Numbered from the stretch's first letter, positions 1 through 5,736 are shown. The stretch is 7,313 nt of DNA from Gammaproteobacteria bacterium (GCA_030426005.1 JAUHZM010000155.1:1-7313), one strand, 5' to 3'. Numbers and translations are program-made. The notes: generated from the sequence alone by a model not told the origin.

Positions 1-657
1 TTTGGCCGACGCACCGCGACGTCGCCAGACCAGACGCCGAGACCGTAGCCAGTTCAATAAAAAGTTGCTGCGACTCAAGTTTAAGTAGCGTTCCTGCTTT
101 CTCAGCCCAGCGAACGTGATTGCAATGGGTGTGTCCGCGACGGCTGATTGAATGGCGTCGTATTGTTTTAACAAAGTGCGGTGTGCGCGATGAATGCGTA
201 AGGCATTAAGCGGGTCTACCAGTGATTTGTAGATTGCGTTGAATTGCTTACGTTCGATTTGGTGACTTGGGAACGCCTGATTTAATTTACGTTGGATAAC
301 AGTGTGATTAGCGACCTTGGTGATTAGGTGCCGGTCCATGCGGTAGACTGAGCACAGAGCTGAATAGCCGAGCACAAAATATGGGTAACTGTGTGATAAG
401 GAAATCTTGTTTGGGCCACCGGTCGTATTGATGATGATGTCGACCAATGACAACAGGTTGCGTCGAACGGTGATAAACCCGGCGAACCAGTGTGCAATTG
501 ATTCGTCCTGTGCGCTGCTAAAGTGAGCGTTGGCAATGATCTCCACGAGCTCAGCTTGTTTAGGGGCGTCATCCAGCAGGTTTTGGAGTGCCTGGTTCAA
601 AGTTGCTACGGCCTGATGAATGCGTAATAGCTGGTGTGAGTCGTCAGAATAGGGCAT
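1..657 (-). CDS. Unrecognised conserved-looking protein, N-terminal 219 residues (C-terminus outside window)
   Basis: The minus-strand frame is open from the ATG at 657 to the left edge, giving 219 codons with no stop; the C-terminus lies outside. A second in-frame ATG at 663 gives a two-residue longer form, and an in-frame TAA occurs further upstream at about 717-719. The protein is predicted soluble and mostly helical. It begins MPYSDDSHQLLRIHQAVATL, followed by an amphipathic helical region, a central stretch NTTGGPNKISLSHSYPYF (about residues 79-96) and a basic helix-rich segment. The last visible residues are strongly basic (LNWLRSRRLVWRRR). No signal peptide or clear membrane segment is visible, and I do not recognise a family. 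It is transcribed divergently from the CsrA-like gene, from a good sigma70-type promoter at 714-742. The even codon use and absence of stops over 657 bases argue that it is a real gene. Confidence 0.75.
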   Translation of the reverse strand, partial: MPYSDDSHQLLRIHQAVATLNQALQNLLDDAPKQAELVEIIANAHFSSAQDESIAHWFAGFITVRRNLLSLVDIIINTTGGPNKISLSHSYPYFVLGYSALCSVYRMDRHLITKVANHTVIQRKLNQAFPSHQIERKQFNAIYKSLVDPLNALRIHRAHRTLLKQYDAIQSAVADTPIAITFAGLRKQERYLNLSRSNFLLNWLRSRRLVWRRRGASAK

Positions 658-689
658 TGGCATCCGTGGCGAATAGAGTGTTTGGCTAA

Positions 690-705
690 GATTGTGGCTC
701 CAATC
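690..705 (-). promoter_or_regulatory. 5-bp inverted repeat at the predicted 5' end of the leftward transcript
   Basis: GATTG and CAATC form a perfect five-base-pair stem around a six-base loop. If the promoter at 714-742 is used, transcription starts about two to three bases before the hairpin, making it a 5'-terminal stem-loop in the mRNA. The minus-strand RNA reads GAUUGGAGCC here, so a GGA triplet spans the stem-loop junction. The role is unknown: it could be mRNA stabilisation or a protein-binding site. Confidence 0.35.
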
Positions 706-713
706 GTCCACGT

Positions 714-742
714 ATTATAGTCGTGGTGCCCCAGGCGAGCAA
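714..742 (-). promoter_or_regulatory. Sigma70-like promoter for the leftward partial gene
   Basis: Read on the minus strand, TATAAT (719-714) is a perfect -10 hexamer. It is preceded by exactly 17 bases and then TTGCTC (742-737), which keeps the TTG of the -35 consensus. The predicted transcription start is near 707, leaving a leader of about 45-50 bases before the ATG at 657/663. This is a motif match only. Confidence 0.55.
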
Positions 743-743
743 T

Positions 744-759
744 TCACTCCAATGGGTGA
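744..759. repeat. Imperfect inverted repeat in the divergent intergenic region
   Basis: TCACTC (744-749) and GGGTGA (754-759) pair with one G-T wobble around a four-base loop CAAT. The repeat lies directly upstream of the -35 hexamer of the leftward promoter, between the two divergent genes. It could be an operator for a dimeric regulator or a leader hairpin of the rightward gene; nothing in the sequence decides which. Confidence 0.3.
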
Positions 760-790
760 GGCGAGTTGATTCTGGCGCGCTTAAAATAGG

Positions 791-812
791 CGAACTGAAC
801 ATGGAGGTTCGT
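791..812 (+). promoter_or_regulatory. Candidate CsrA-type binding hairpin overlapping the ribosome binding site
   Basis: GAAC (797-800) and GTTC (807-810) form a stem around the six-base loop ATGGAG, with an extra U-G closing pair possible at 796/811. The loop contains the GGA of the Shine-Dalgarno sequence for the ATG at 813. Bases 799-808 read ACATGGAGGT, which fits the ACANGGANGU core known for E. coli CsrA sites at every fixed position. Known high-affinity CsrA ligands present GGA in the loop of a short hairpin, often over a Shine-Dalgarno sequence, where binding blocks ribosome entry. An alternative fold pairs CGAAC (791-795) with GTTCG (807-811). Function is inferred and the stem is short. 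Confidence 0.45.
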
Positions 813-989
813 ATGAAAATTTCTCTTCGTCGTGTCGACGACACCATTGTTTGTACTTTGCCAAATGGGCGTGAGTTAGAGCTGGTGATGATCAGCGCTA
901 TTGGCGAGGATCATAGCATTGAGCTCGACTTACAACATGCTGAGCAAGTTGTTCAGCGTATCCCAAGGCGTTTATTTAGGTTGGACTGA
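813..989 (+). CDS. Small protein resembling a divergent CsrA/Rsm RNA-binding regulator
   Basis: This encodes 58 residues. The ATG at 813 is chosen because GGAGG (803-807) lies five bases upstream; the frame is open back to a GTG at 723, and an ATG at 801 would add four residues but has no good ribosome site. The N-terminus MKISLRRVDDTIV matches the CsrA pattern MLILTRRVGETLM, including R6, R7, V8 and T11, in the strand that contacts RNA. A second run of alternating hydrophobic residues (ELELVMISAIGEDHSIELDL, 21-40) fits the CsrA central strands. VVQR (46-49) can be aligned with CsrA VAVHR, placing R49 at the position of RNA-binding R44. Differences are a loop about four residues longer near 15-20 and loss of the IGxxAP signature. 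CsrA is typically about 61 residues and dimeric. The family call rests on alignment by eye; it could be an unrelated small beta protein. The hairpin over its ribosome site supports the call indirectly. Confidence 0.5.
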   Translation: MKISLRRVDDTIVCTLPNGRELELVMISAIGEDHSIELDLQHAEQVVQRIPRRLFRLD

Positions 990-1152
990 GTTCCTGTTAG
1001 CGGTGGTTACCAATGAAAAAACGGTGTGAACAGGGTATAGTGCTGGTTTGAGCCGTGCTCTAGGTTGGAATGAGTGCGGCATGTTGGTCTCAGGTCGTTT
1101 GCCATGTGGTGAGCAGATCGAGGCATCAAAAATTCATTCACGGTTGGGAGCC

Positions 1153-1734
1153 ATGAACAAATCACTCATACTCAGTGTTTTACTGGGCGTGCTAGGCATG
1201 TCTGCGTTTAGCCCAGTGCAGGCAAACACGTTTACACACCAAATGTCGGCTGGGAACAGTTGCAACGGCAATTATCTCGATATTTCGGCGAAGCAACAGC
1301 CGGTCAGACTGTCGGCTTTGGGTTTGCACCTGTCTCCAGGGTCACATCGGCTCAAGGTCTACACCAAGGACGGCAGCTATCGGGGAGCTGAACTGGACGC
1401 CGGTTTGTGGCAAATGCATGGCGAGTACCAGGTCGAATCCAAAGGCTACGGTAAACTCACTCGCGTGGCGCTCAGAGAGCTTAATATTGACCCATTAGAA
1501 ACCAAGGGGATCATGATAGTCAGTACGCACACCCTGTTTTACTCGAACGCTGATCAGGTGGAATCATACCGTGAGAATGCCGACTTAAGCGTCTATGCGG
1601 CAGACGCCGTATGTGGTGAAGCGTTTAACGATATCTTGCATGAGCGAGTTTGGAATGGCGCGTTATTCTACAATGAAGCGGAGTTTTGTTTTCCGGTTGC
1701 GACTGAGAATGCTTTGATCCCGCTTTGTTTGTGA
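1153..1734 (+). CDS. Secreted beta-rich protein of unknown function
   Basis: This encodes 193 residues from the ATG at 1153. The frame is open upstream to a TTG at 1048, but only the 1153 start puts a textbook signal peptide at the N-terminus: MNKS, a hydrophobic core LILSVLLGVLG, and a VQA cleavage site after residue 24. GGGAG lies just before the ATG, closer than usual. The mature part is about 169 residues. It contains YLDISAKQQPVRLSALGLHL, the segment VYTKDGSYRG (69-78) with W86, and near the end RVWNGALFYN (165-174). These give the impression of a beta-sandwich domain seen in secreted bacterial proteins of unknown role, but I cannot name the family. The mature protein has four cysteines (C37, C154, C179, C192), which could form disulfides. 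It is probably periplasmic or extracellular. A TATAGT hexamer at 1036-1041 could be a -10 element, but no convincing -35 accompanies it. Confidence 0.75.
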   Translation: MNKSLILSVLLGVLGMSAFSPVQANTFTHQMSAGNSCNGNYLDISAKQQPVRLSALGLHLSPGSHRLKVYTKDGSYRGAELDAGLWQMHGEYQVESKGYGKLTRVALRELNIDPLETKGIMIVSTHTLFYSNADQVESYRENADLSVYAADAVCGEAFNDILHERVWNGALFYNEAEFCFPVATENALIPLCL

Positions 1735-1746
1735 GCCCTCACTTTT
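1731..1746. terminator. Weak terminator-like hairpin between convergent genes
   Basis: GTGAG (1731-1735) and CTCAC (1738-1742) are perfect complements, realistically forming a four-pair stem with a four-base loop, followed by TTTT (1743-1746) on the plus strand. It overlaps the stop codon of the secreted protein gene and lies within the 19-base gap to the convergent gene. The stem is short, so termination is only a possibility. Confidence 0.3.
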
Positions 1747-1753
1747 CGCCCAG

Positions 1754-2173
1754 TTATTCTTTCGGTGCGTAAGCTGCAAACACTTCAGCGCCTGTCATGG
1801 TCTGAGTGGCGTTACTGAAGCTGTAGTAAATCGGTTTTTCGTCAATGAAAATTTGATGGTCGAAAATGAGGTCCGCATGGCCATCAAATAAGCCAGCAGG
1901 CATCACGTATTTATTGCTGTCTTTAAGACGATAAAACAGGTGTGTGCCGCAATTGCTACAGAAGCCGCGTTCCGCCCAGTCAGACGAATCGTAAGTCGTG
2001 ATCGGGCCGTCAAACTCAAGTTGTGATCCACATTCAACCCCCAGAAACGGCGCGCCGCCCCACGTACGGCACATAGTACAATGGCAGGCACCGATGTGCT
2101 TGGATACGGTTTCGGCGTTAAAACTTACCGCCCGACATAAACATTGTCCTCGCGCGCTGAATCGCTCTGTCAT
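1754..2173 (-). CDS. GFA/CENP-V-domain zinc protein (glutathione-dependent formaldehyde-activating enzyme family)
   Basis: This encodes 139 residues from the ATG at 2173, chosen for AAGGAG six bases upstream; the longer open frame to 2305 would overlap the divergent gene and adds sequence unlike the family. The cysteine pattern is diagnostic. GQCLCRAV (C11, C13) opens the domain, followed by GACHCTMCR (C30, C32, C35), and then RGFCSNCGTHLFYR (C72, C75). In family structures these cysteines hold two zinc ions on a beta fold. The founding member was reported to aid condensation of formaldehyde with glutathione, but most small members, including this type, have no proven substrate, so detoxification of an aldehyde is only a possibility. 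The length is typical and the protein should be cytoplasmic. It is divergent from the methyltransferase gene, with 106 bases between the starts. Confidence 0.88.
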   Translation of the reverse strand: MTERFSARGQCLCRAVSFNAETVSKHIGACHCTMCRTWGGAPFLGVECGSQLEFDGPITTYDSSDWAERGFCSNCGTHLFYRLKDSNKYVMPAGLFDGHADLIFDHQIFIDEKPIYYSFSNATQTMTGAEVFAAYAPKE

Positions 2174-2218
2174 AATCGCTCTCCTTAATAAATTGGTTAG
2201 ACCTATTGATGCACATAA

Positions 2219-2227
2219 GTTATAGCA
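2219..2227 (-). promoter_or_regulatory. Extended -10 element for the GFA-family gene
   Basis: Read on the minus strand, TGCTATAAC is an extended -10 motif (TGn followed by TATAAC, five of six consensus bases). It lies about 46 bases upstream of the start at 2173. No good -35 hexamer is present at 16-18 bases upstream, which is common for extended -10 promoters. Confidence 0.4.
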
Positions 2228-2279
2228 CAGATCGGCGAATGTCGCGTTTGGTCCGCGTAGCAACGCGCTTGGAGGTAAT

Positions 2280-2996
2280 GTGAGTAGAAACTGTGTATCT
2301 GACATCGAGTCGCAGCTGACTGCGCTGCAGGAAAAAGTGAGTTCCCGAGTGCCTGGTGCTCGATTGACCGTGACTGCGTTACCAGCAGTGCCGGAGCTTA
2401 AGCTGGCGCTACTGAGTGCCGATTACCCGCAACATCTTTTGTCGGCCGATCAAGTGCAAGACCTCATGGATACGCCGCCTTACTGGGCATTTTGTTGGGC
2501 GAGTGGTCAGGTGTTAGCGCACTACGTGTTAAATAATCCTAAGCTGTTTCAGGAACAAACGGTGATCGATTTTGGCTGTGGCTCTGGTGTTGCAGGCATT
2601 GCTGCCCAACTGGCAGGTGCGCGTCGAGTGATCGGCGTGGACTTGGATAATACGGCATTACATGTGACTCAGTTGAACGCCGCGCTTAATGGCGTGCAGA
2701 TCGAATGCTCGACAGCCGTTGAGCTCTGTGGCGTTAATCCAGCGGAGTGTATTTTACTGATTGCCGATGTGTTTTATGATCGCGATAACTTGCCTCTATT
2801 GGCCCAGTTCGTGAAGGAATACAAATACGTAGTGGTTGCCGATTCGCGAGTTACGCAGCAGGAACTTACAAGTGTGACGCAAATCGCTCGCTATGAAAGT
2901 CACACCGTGCCGGATTTGGATGAGTCAAAATCGTTTAACTCGGTGGGCATCTATGTATCAGCGCTCGACGCGCCGGCAACATTGGGAGCGGCTTAG
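2280..2996 (+). CDS. SAM-dependent protein methyltransferase, EtfB-lysine-methyltransferase-like
   Basis: This encodes 238 residues starting with GTG at 2280. GGAGG (2271-2275) sits four bases upstream, and the overlapping ATG at 2278 is followed at once by a stop, so GTG is the start. The N-terminal 60 residues precede a class I methyltransferase fold. PPYWAFCWASGQVLA (66-80) is the pre-motif typical of the METTL20/ETFB-KMT group. IDFGCGSGVAG (96-106) is the glycine-rich SAM-binding motif I, D121 in VIGVDLD is the acidic ribose-contacting residue, and IADVFYD (161-167) matches the D-[VM]-FY-[DE] motif of this family. Characterised members trimethylate lysines on the beta subunit of electron transfer flavoprotein. 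No etf genes are in the window, so the substrate is inferred; related enzymes act on ribosomal protein L11 or other targets. The protein should be cytoplasmic. It is convergent with the next gene, with 20 bases between stop codons. Confidence 0.8.
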   Translation: MSRNCVSDIESQLTALQEKVSSRVPGARLTVTALPAVPELKLALLSADYPQHLLSADQVQDLMDTPPYWAFCWASGQVLAHYVLNNPKLFQEQTVIDFGCGSGVAGIAAQLAGARRVIGVDLDNTALHVTQLNAALNGVQIECSTAVELCGVNPAECILLIADVFYDRDNLPLLAQFVKEYKYVVVADSRVTQQELTSVTQIARYESHTVPDLDESKSFNSVGIYVSALDAPATLGAA

Positions 2997-3016
2997 CGTC
3001 GTTGGTCGCTTGGCCC

Positions 3017-3559
3017 CTAAAACCGTTCGATCATGGCATGTGTCGGTACACCATTACTATTACCGGTTGCCCCCCGTTTGGTACACATGGTTTCCGGCAC
3101 AATCTCTGGTGTCAGTTCCACCTCGCCCTCGGTTATGTCATACAGCGTGATACGACAGCGTGAGACCTGACCTGACACAAGATAGTCAGCACGATAGCGT
3201 CGTCCAGCTTCCGGTGTAAATCCAATCGACGCAGAACAGGAGCGTTCGGTGTCGCGGCGTTTTTCTTCATAGTCGACTTGGAAGATAAATGGCTCCGACG
3301 CAGGGATATCAATGGTGTCGAAGGTTTCGACATCATTCACATACTTTTCGCGATGCACACGATTGCCACGCTTTGGCTTCGTGCACTTGTCGTCAACATA
3401 GCGATACACGGTATAGTGTCGGCCCAGCGTCTTGTCAGAGTCTGTTGTGCCGATCAGGGAGAATTGTGCGGTGTCTTCTTGAGCAGTAGCGGCTCCCCCA
3501 AGCAGCTGAAACATCAGCCAACTCACCGCACAACCTCTACCAATTTTATTAACAATCAT
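3017..3559 (-). CDS. Small secreted protein with four mature cysteines, function unknown
   Basis: This encodes 180 residues from the ATG at 3559, preceded by a GGGTGAGAG purine-rich stretch. The N-terminus has positive charges (K5, R8), a hydrophobic stretch AVSWLMFQLLGGA and an ATA-Q junction at 26/27, consistent with Sec export and signal peptidase I cleavage. The mature part contains HYTVYRYVDDKC (48-59), a mixed-charge beta-like middle with PFIFQVDYEEKRRD (90-103), GFTPEAGRRYRADYLV (113-128) and the terminal CTKRG region. Cysteines at 59, 108, 135 and 159 could form two disulfides. The layout of a charged VYRY..C segment, a PFIF strand and a FTPEAG.RY strand recalls small uncharacterised exported or lipoprotein-like proteins of proteobacteria. 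There is no lipobox, so it is predicted periplasmic rather than a lipoprotein. Confidence 0.72.
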   Translation of the reverse strand: MIVNKIGRGCAVSWLMFQLLGGAATAQEDTAQFSLIGTTDSDKTLGRHYTVYRYVDDKCTKPKRGNRVHREKYVNDVETFDTIDIPASEPFIFQVDYEEKRRDTERSCSASIGFTPEAGRRYRADYLVSGQVSRCRITLYDITEGEVELTPEIVPETMCTKRGATGNSNGVPTHAMIERF

Positions 3560-3865
3560 CTCTCACCCTTTGCAACTGCCTGCGTAATCGCTACCAGGTA
3601 GTGCTTAGCATCCTTTATTATTATATTTTGCGGCAGGAAACGAACGACCTGACCCAAAACCCTTTTTTCAGCCTACGTGATAACTTTGTGAATTACAATT
3701 ATTTACTAAACAAATACACCCGGGGTTGTGTAGAGTTTGTCAAAATTTAATTACGTGAGACGAACGGAGCGCTGTGTCCTAAGAAGCTGAGATGCGGGGC
3801 CTACAGTCTCCTTGATGCAAAAAAACTGCCTAAAGTTAACCCCCTACAATGAAGGAGTTGTGATC
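3560..3865. other. Divergent intergenic region, AT-rich, no gene seen
   Basis: This stretch of about 306 bases separates the leftward secreted-protein gene from the rightward DUF938 gene. I see no convincing coding sequence. It holds a leftward -10-like TATAAT (3620-3625), an AT-rich block at about 3680-3750, TACAAT (3694-3699) as a possible rightward -10 and TTGTCA (3737-3742) as a possible -35, but no pair with consensus spacing on the plus strand. The last 50 bases could belong to the DUF938 reading frame if an upstream start is used. No tRNA- or riboswitch-like fold is evident by eye. Confidence 0.6.
3620..3625 (-). promoter_or_regulatory. -10-like hexamer for the leftward secreted protein
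   Basis: Read on the minus strand this is a perfect TATAAT inside an A/T-rich run, about 60 bases upstream of the ATG at 3559. No recognisable -35 lies 16-18 bases upstream (the region reads GTCGTT), so the promoter call is weak. Confidence 0.35.
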
Positions 3866-4474
3866 TTGAATCCGTCTGTCATTCCATTTTCTCCCGCTTG
3901 TGAACGAAATAAAGATCCCATTCTGGACGTCATCGCGGAGCTGCTTGTGGCCGTGGATTCGGTATTGGAAATTGGTGCGGGCACCGCACAACATGCGGTG
4001 TATTTTGCAGCAGCCAACCCGCATCTAAGTTGGCAAACTTCCGATCTTGCGGAGAATCTGGACGGAATTCGAGCACAATTAACAAACGCGGCCCTGCCGA
4101 ACACGCCAGCCCCAGTGCAACTCGATGTAACACAGGCTAGTTGGTTTGCTCATCCGGCTCGTTACCCGTTTGTGTATACCGCCAACACCTTGCACATTAT
4201 GCCTTGGGGTAGCGTAGAAGCACTGTTTGAACAGCTTCCTGCCGTGCTTGAACCCAAGGGCTATTTTGTTTGTTATGGGCCTTTTAAGTATGGTGGCGAG
4301 TTTACCAGTGATAGCAACCGCGTGTTTGACGAGAGTTTGCGTGCTCGTGGTGTGGGCAGTGGCATTCGCGACTTCGAGGCCGTCGCCAACTTGGCGCAAT
4401 CTGCTGGTCTGGCACTGGTGTCAGATCATCAAATGCCGGCCAACAATCAGTGCCTTATTTTTCGTCGAGTATGA
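3866..4474 (+). CDS. DUF938 family SAM-dependent methyltransferase-like protein
   Basis: This encodes 202 residues from a TTG start at 3866. AAGGAG (3852-3857) lies eight bases upstream, and starting here puts the family hallmark PFSPACERNKDPIL at residues 7-20, as is usual for DUF938 proteins. An ATG at 3815 in the same frame would add 17 residues without a good ribosome site. VLEIGAGTAQHAVYFA (33-48) is the SAM-binding motif I with the TGQH-like variant of the family. TANTLHIMPW and the GYFVCYGPFKYGG strand-loop follow, then FDESLRARGVGSGIRDFEAV, all characteristic of DUF938; the human relative is METTL26. The methylated substrate is unknown. The stop codon overlaps the start of the glycosylase gene by ATGA, implying co-expression and translational coupling. 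Confidence 0.85.
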   Translation: MNPSVIPFSPACERNKDPILDVIAELLVAVDSVLEIGAGTAQHAVYFAAANPHLSWQTSDLAENLDGIRAQLTNAALPNTPAPVQLDVTQASWFAHPARYPFVYTANTLHIMPWGSVEALFEQLPAVLEPKGYFVCYGPFKYGGEFTSDSNRVFDESLRARGVGSGIRDFEAVANLAQSAGLALVSDHQMPANNQCLIFRRV

Positions 4475-5691
4475 CCACGGCCTTGTCACGGTTTGAGGCG
4501 CGTAAGCTTGCCCTGCAAGGTCAGGGTTTGCACCGTAAGGATGAGTTTGGTCGTGGGCTTGGCGCGGCGCACCGTGCTGTGCAGCGGCTTGGCTATGTGC
4601 AGATTGATACCATCTCCGTTGTGGCTCGTGCTCATCTGCATACGCTGTGGAATCGGGTGAGTAACTTCTCAGACACAACACTCAACAAGTTGCTTGATCG
4701 GCGTGAGGTGTTTGAATACTGGTCTCATGCCGCGGCGTATTTGCCGATGAGTGACTACCGTTTCTCACTGCCGCGCAAACATCAGATTGCATCTGGGCAG
4801 CGGCATTGGCACGCAAAAAACGCCAAGCTGACTGCTGAGGTGAAGCGACGCATTCAAGCTGAGGGACCATTGAAATCCAGTGATCTGGCGACTAAGGCGA
4901 TGCCGAAAGGCACCGGCTGGTGGGATTGGAAACCAAGCAAAGTTGCTTTGGAGCAGCTGTTTATGGAAGGCGAGCTTATGGTCTCGCAGCGACAAGGTTT
5001 TCAAAAGGTGTATGACTTGACCGAGCGCGTTTTGCCTTCGGATGTCATCACGCAGATGCCAACTCAGACGGAGTACGCAGAGTATCTGGTTAATCGGTTT
5101 CTGGTCACCAACGGTCTCGGAACTGCTAGCGAGATTGCGTATTTGCGTAAAGGTATGCGTACATCAGTGCAGGCGGTGTGTCGCGACTTGTGTGAGGCCG
5201 GAGAACTGGTTGAGCTCAGTGTGCCACAGCTCAATACAAAGGAGTCAATTTACGCCCTACCGGCGAGTTTGTCACAGCTTTCTAAACCGTTGAGCCGCCG
5301 CGTTGTACGAATCTTGTCACCATTCGATAACTGTGTGATTCAACGTAACCGGCTTAATTATCTGTTTGATTTCGACTATCAGATAGAGTGCTATGTTCCA
5401 GCGGCTAAGCGTCAGTATGGTTACTTCGTGCTACCAATCTTACATGGCCACCAGTTCGCTGGGCGCGTTGACTGCAAAGTTGATCGACAATCTGCTCGCT
5501 TCTTTGTGCTGAGCCTATTTCTGGATTCAGCCCAAAGCGATGACTTTGTAACAGCCTTAGGCGCAGAATTACAACGGTTTACTGAATTCAATGGTGCGCA
5601 GACAATTCACTTCGGTATGATCAGTGTAGCCGGTGAGGTTTTAGCTTCGTCTGCTCAAAAACAGCTGATTCAGCGGCTGATACCAAAATAA
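4471..5691 (+). CDS. ycaQ: AlkX/YcaQ-type DNA glycosylase (HTH_42 superfamily)
   Basis: This encodes 406 residues from the ATG at 4471, close to the roughly 410 of E. coli YcaQ. The frame also opens at a GTG at 4450, but the ATG overlaps the preceding stop as ATGA, the usual coupled arrangement. The family consists of tandem winged-helix domains that unhook DNA interstrand crosslinks and excise bulky alkylated bases. LGYVQIDTISVVARAHLHTLWNR (40-62) carries the active-site motif: Q44-I45-D46 is the QxD form seen in AlkX/YcaQ rather than the QxQ form of AlkZ. EYWSHAAAYLP (82-92) is the conserved W.HAA segment, and the middle contains a winged-helix region around GTGWWDWKPSKVALEQLFMEGELMV. LSPFDNCVIQRNRL and a beta-rich C-terminus (HGHQFAGRVDCKVDR) complete the fold. 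No signal peptide; cytoplasmic DNA repair is expected. Confidence 0.88.
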   Translation: MTTALSRFEARKLALQGQGLHRKDEFGRGLGAAHRAVQRLGYVQIDTISVVARAHLHTLWNRVSNFSDTTLNKLLDRREVFEYWSHAAAYLPMSDYRFSLPRKHQIASGQRHWHAKNAKLTAEVKRRIQAEGPLKSSDLATKAMPKGTGWWDWKPSKVALEQLFMEGELMVSQRQGFQKVYDLTERVLPSDVITQMPTQTEYAEYLVNRFLVTNGLGTASEIAYLRKGMRTSVQAVCRDLCEAGELVELSVPQLNTKESIYALPASLSQLSKPLSRRVVRILSPFDNCVIQRNRLNYLFDFDYQIECYVPAAKRQYGYFVLPILHGHQFAGRVDCKVDRQSARFFVLSLFLDSAQSDDFVTALGAELQRFTEFNGAQTIHFGMISVAGEVLASSAQKQLIQRLIPK

Positions 5692-5736
5692 TTATTTTTT
5701 TTGCGACCGTATTCAACGCTTCGGCATCTTAGTCTT

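Noticed and set aside
189..627. 13-base repeat GATGAATGCGTAA at 189-201 and 615-627
   Set aside because: Both copies encode LRIH in the same reading frame of the leftward gene, so local coding similarity explains them; there is no third copy or regular spacing.
1013..1051. 12-codon frame starting ATG AAA AAA CGG, a possible leader peptide
   Set aside because: It has no convincing ribosome site, no attenuator-like structure downstream and no codon bias toward one amino acid.
1048..1152. 35-residue N-terminal extension of the secreted protein from a TTG
   Set aside because: It would bury the signal peptide behind a polar segment. The ATG at 1153 directly begins a classic signal sequence and has a purine-rich ribosome site.
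1903..2225. Extra frames on both strands within the GFA-family gene
   Set aside because: They lie inside a gene with all seven zinc-site cysteines in the correct frame and show no domain of their own.
2998..3016. Hairpin AGCG...CGCT between the convergent methyltransferase and secreted-protein genes
   Set aside because: The stem is four pairs with mismatches above it and no U-run follows in either direction.
3278..3601. Plus-strand open frame opposite the secreted protein gene
   Set aside because: The opposite frame has a signal peptide, a coherent protein and a ribosome site; this one reads as low-complexity mixed sequence with no motif.
3686..3698. TTGTGAATTACAA imperfect palindrome as an operator
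   Set aside because: The symmetry is partial in an AT-rich stretch, where such matches are expected by chance, and it does not line up with a credible promoter pair.
5662..5702. Terminator after the glycosylase gene: CAGC/GCTG or TCAG/CTGA stems followed by eight Ts
   Set aside because: The stems have only four pairs and end about 14 bases before the T-run, too far for a normal intrinsic terminator.
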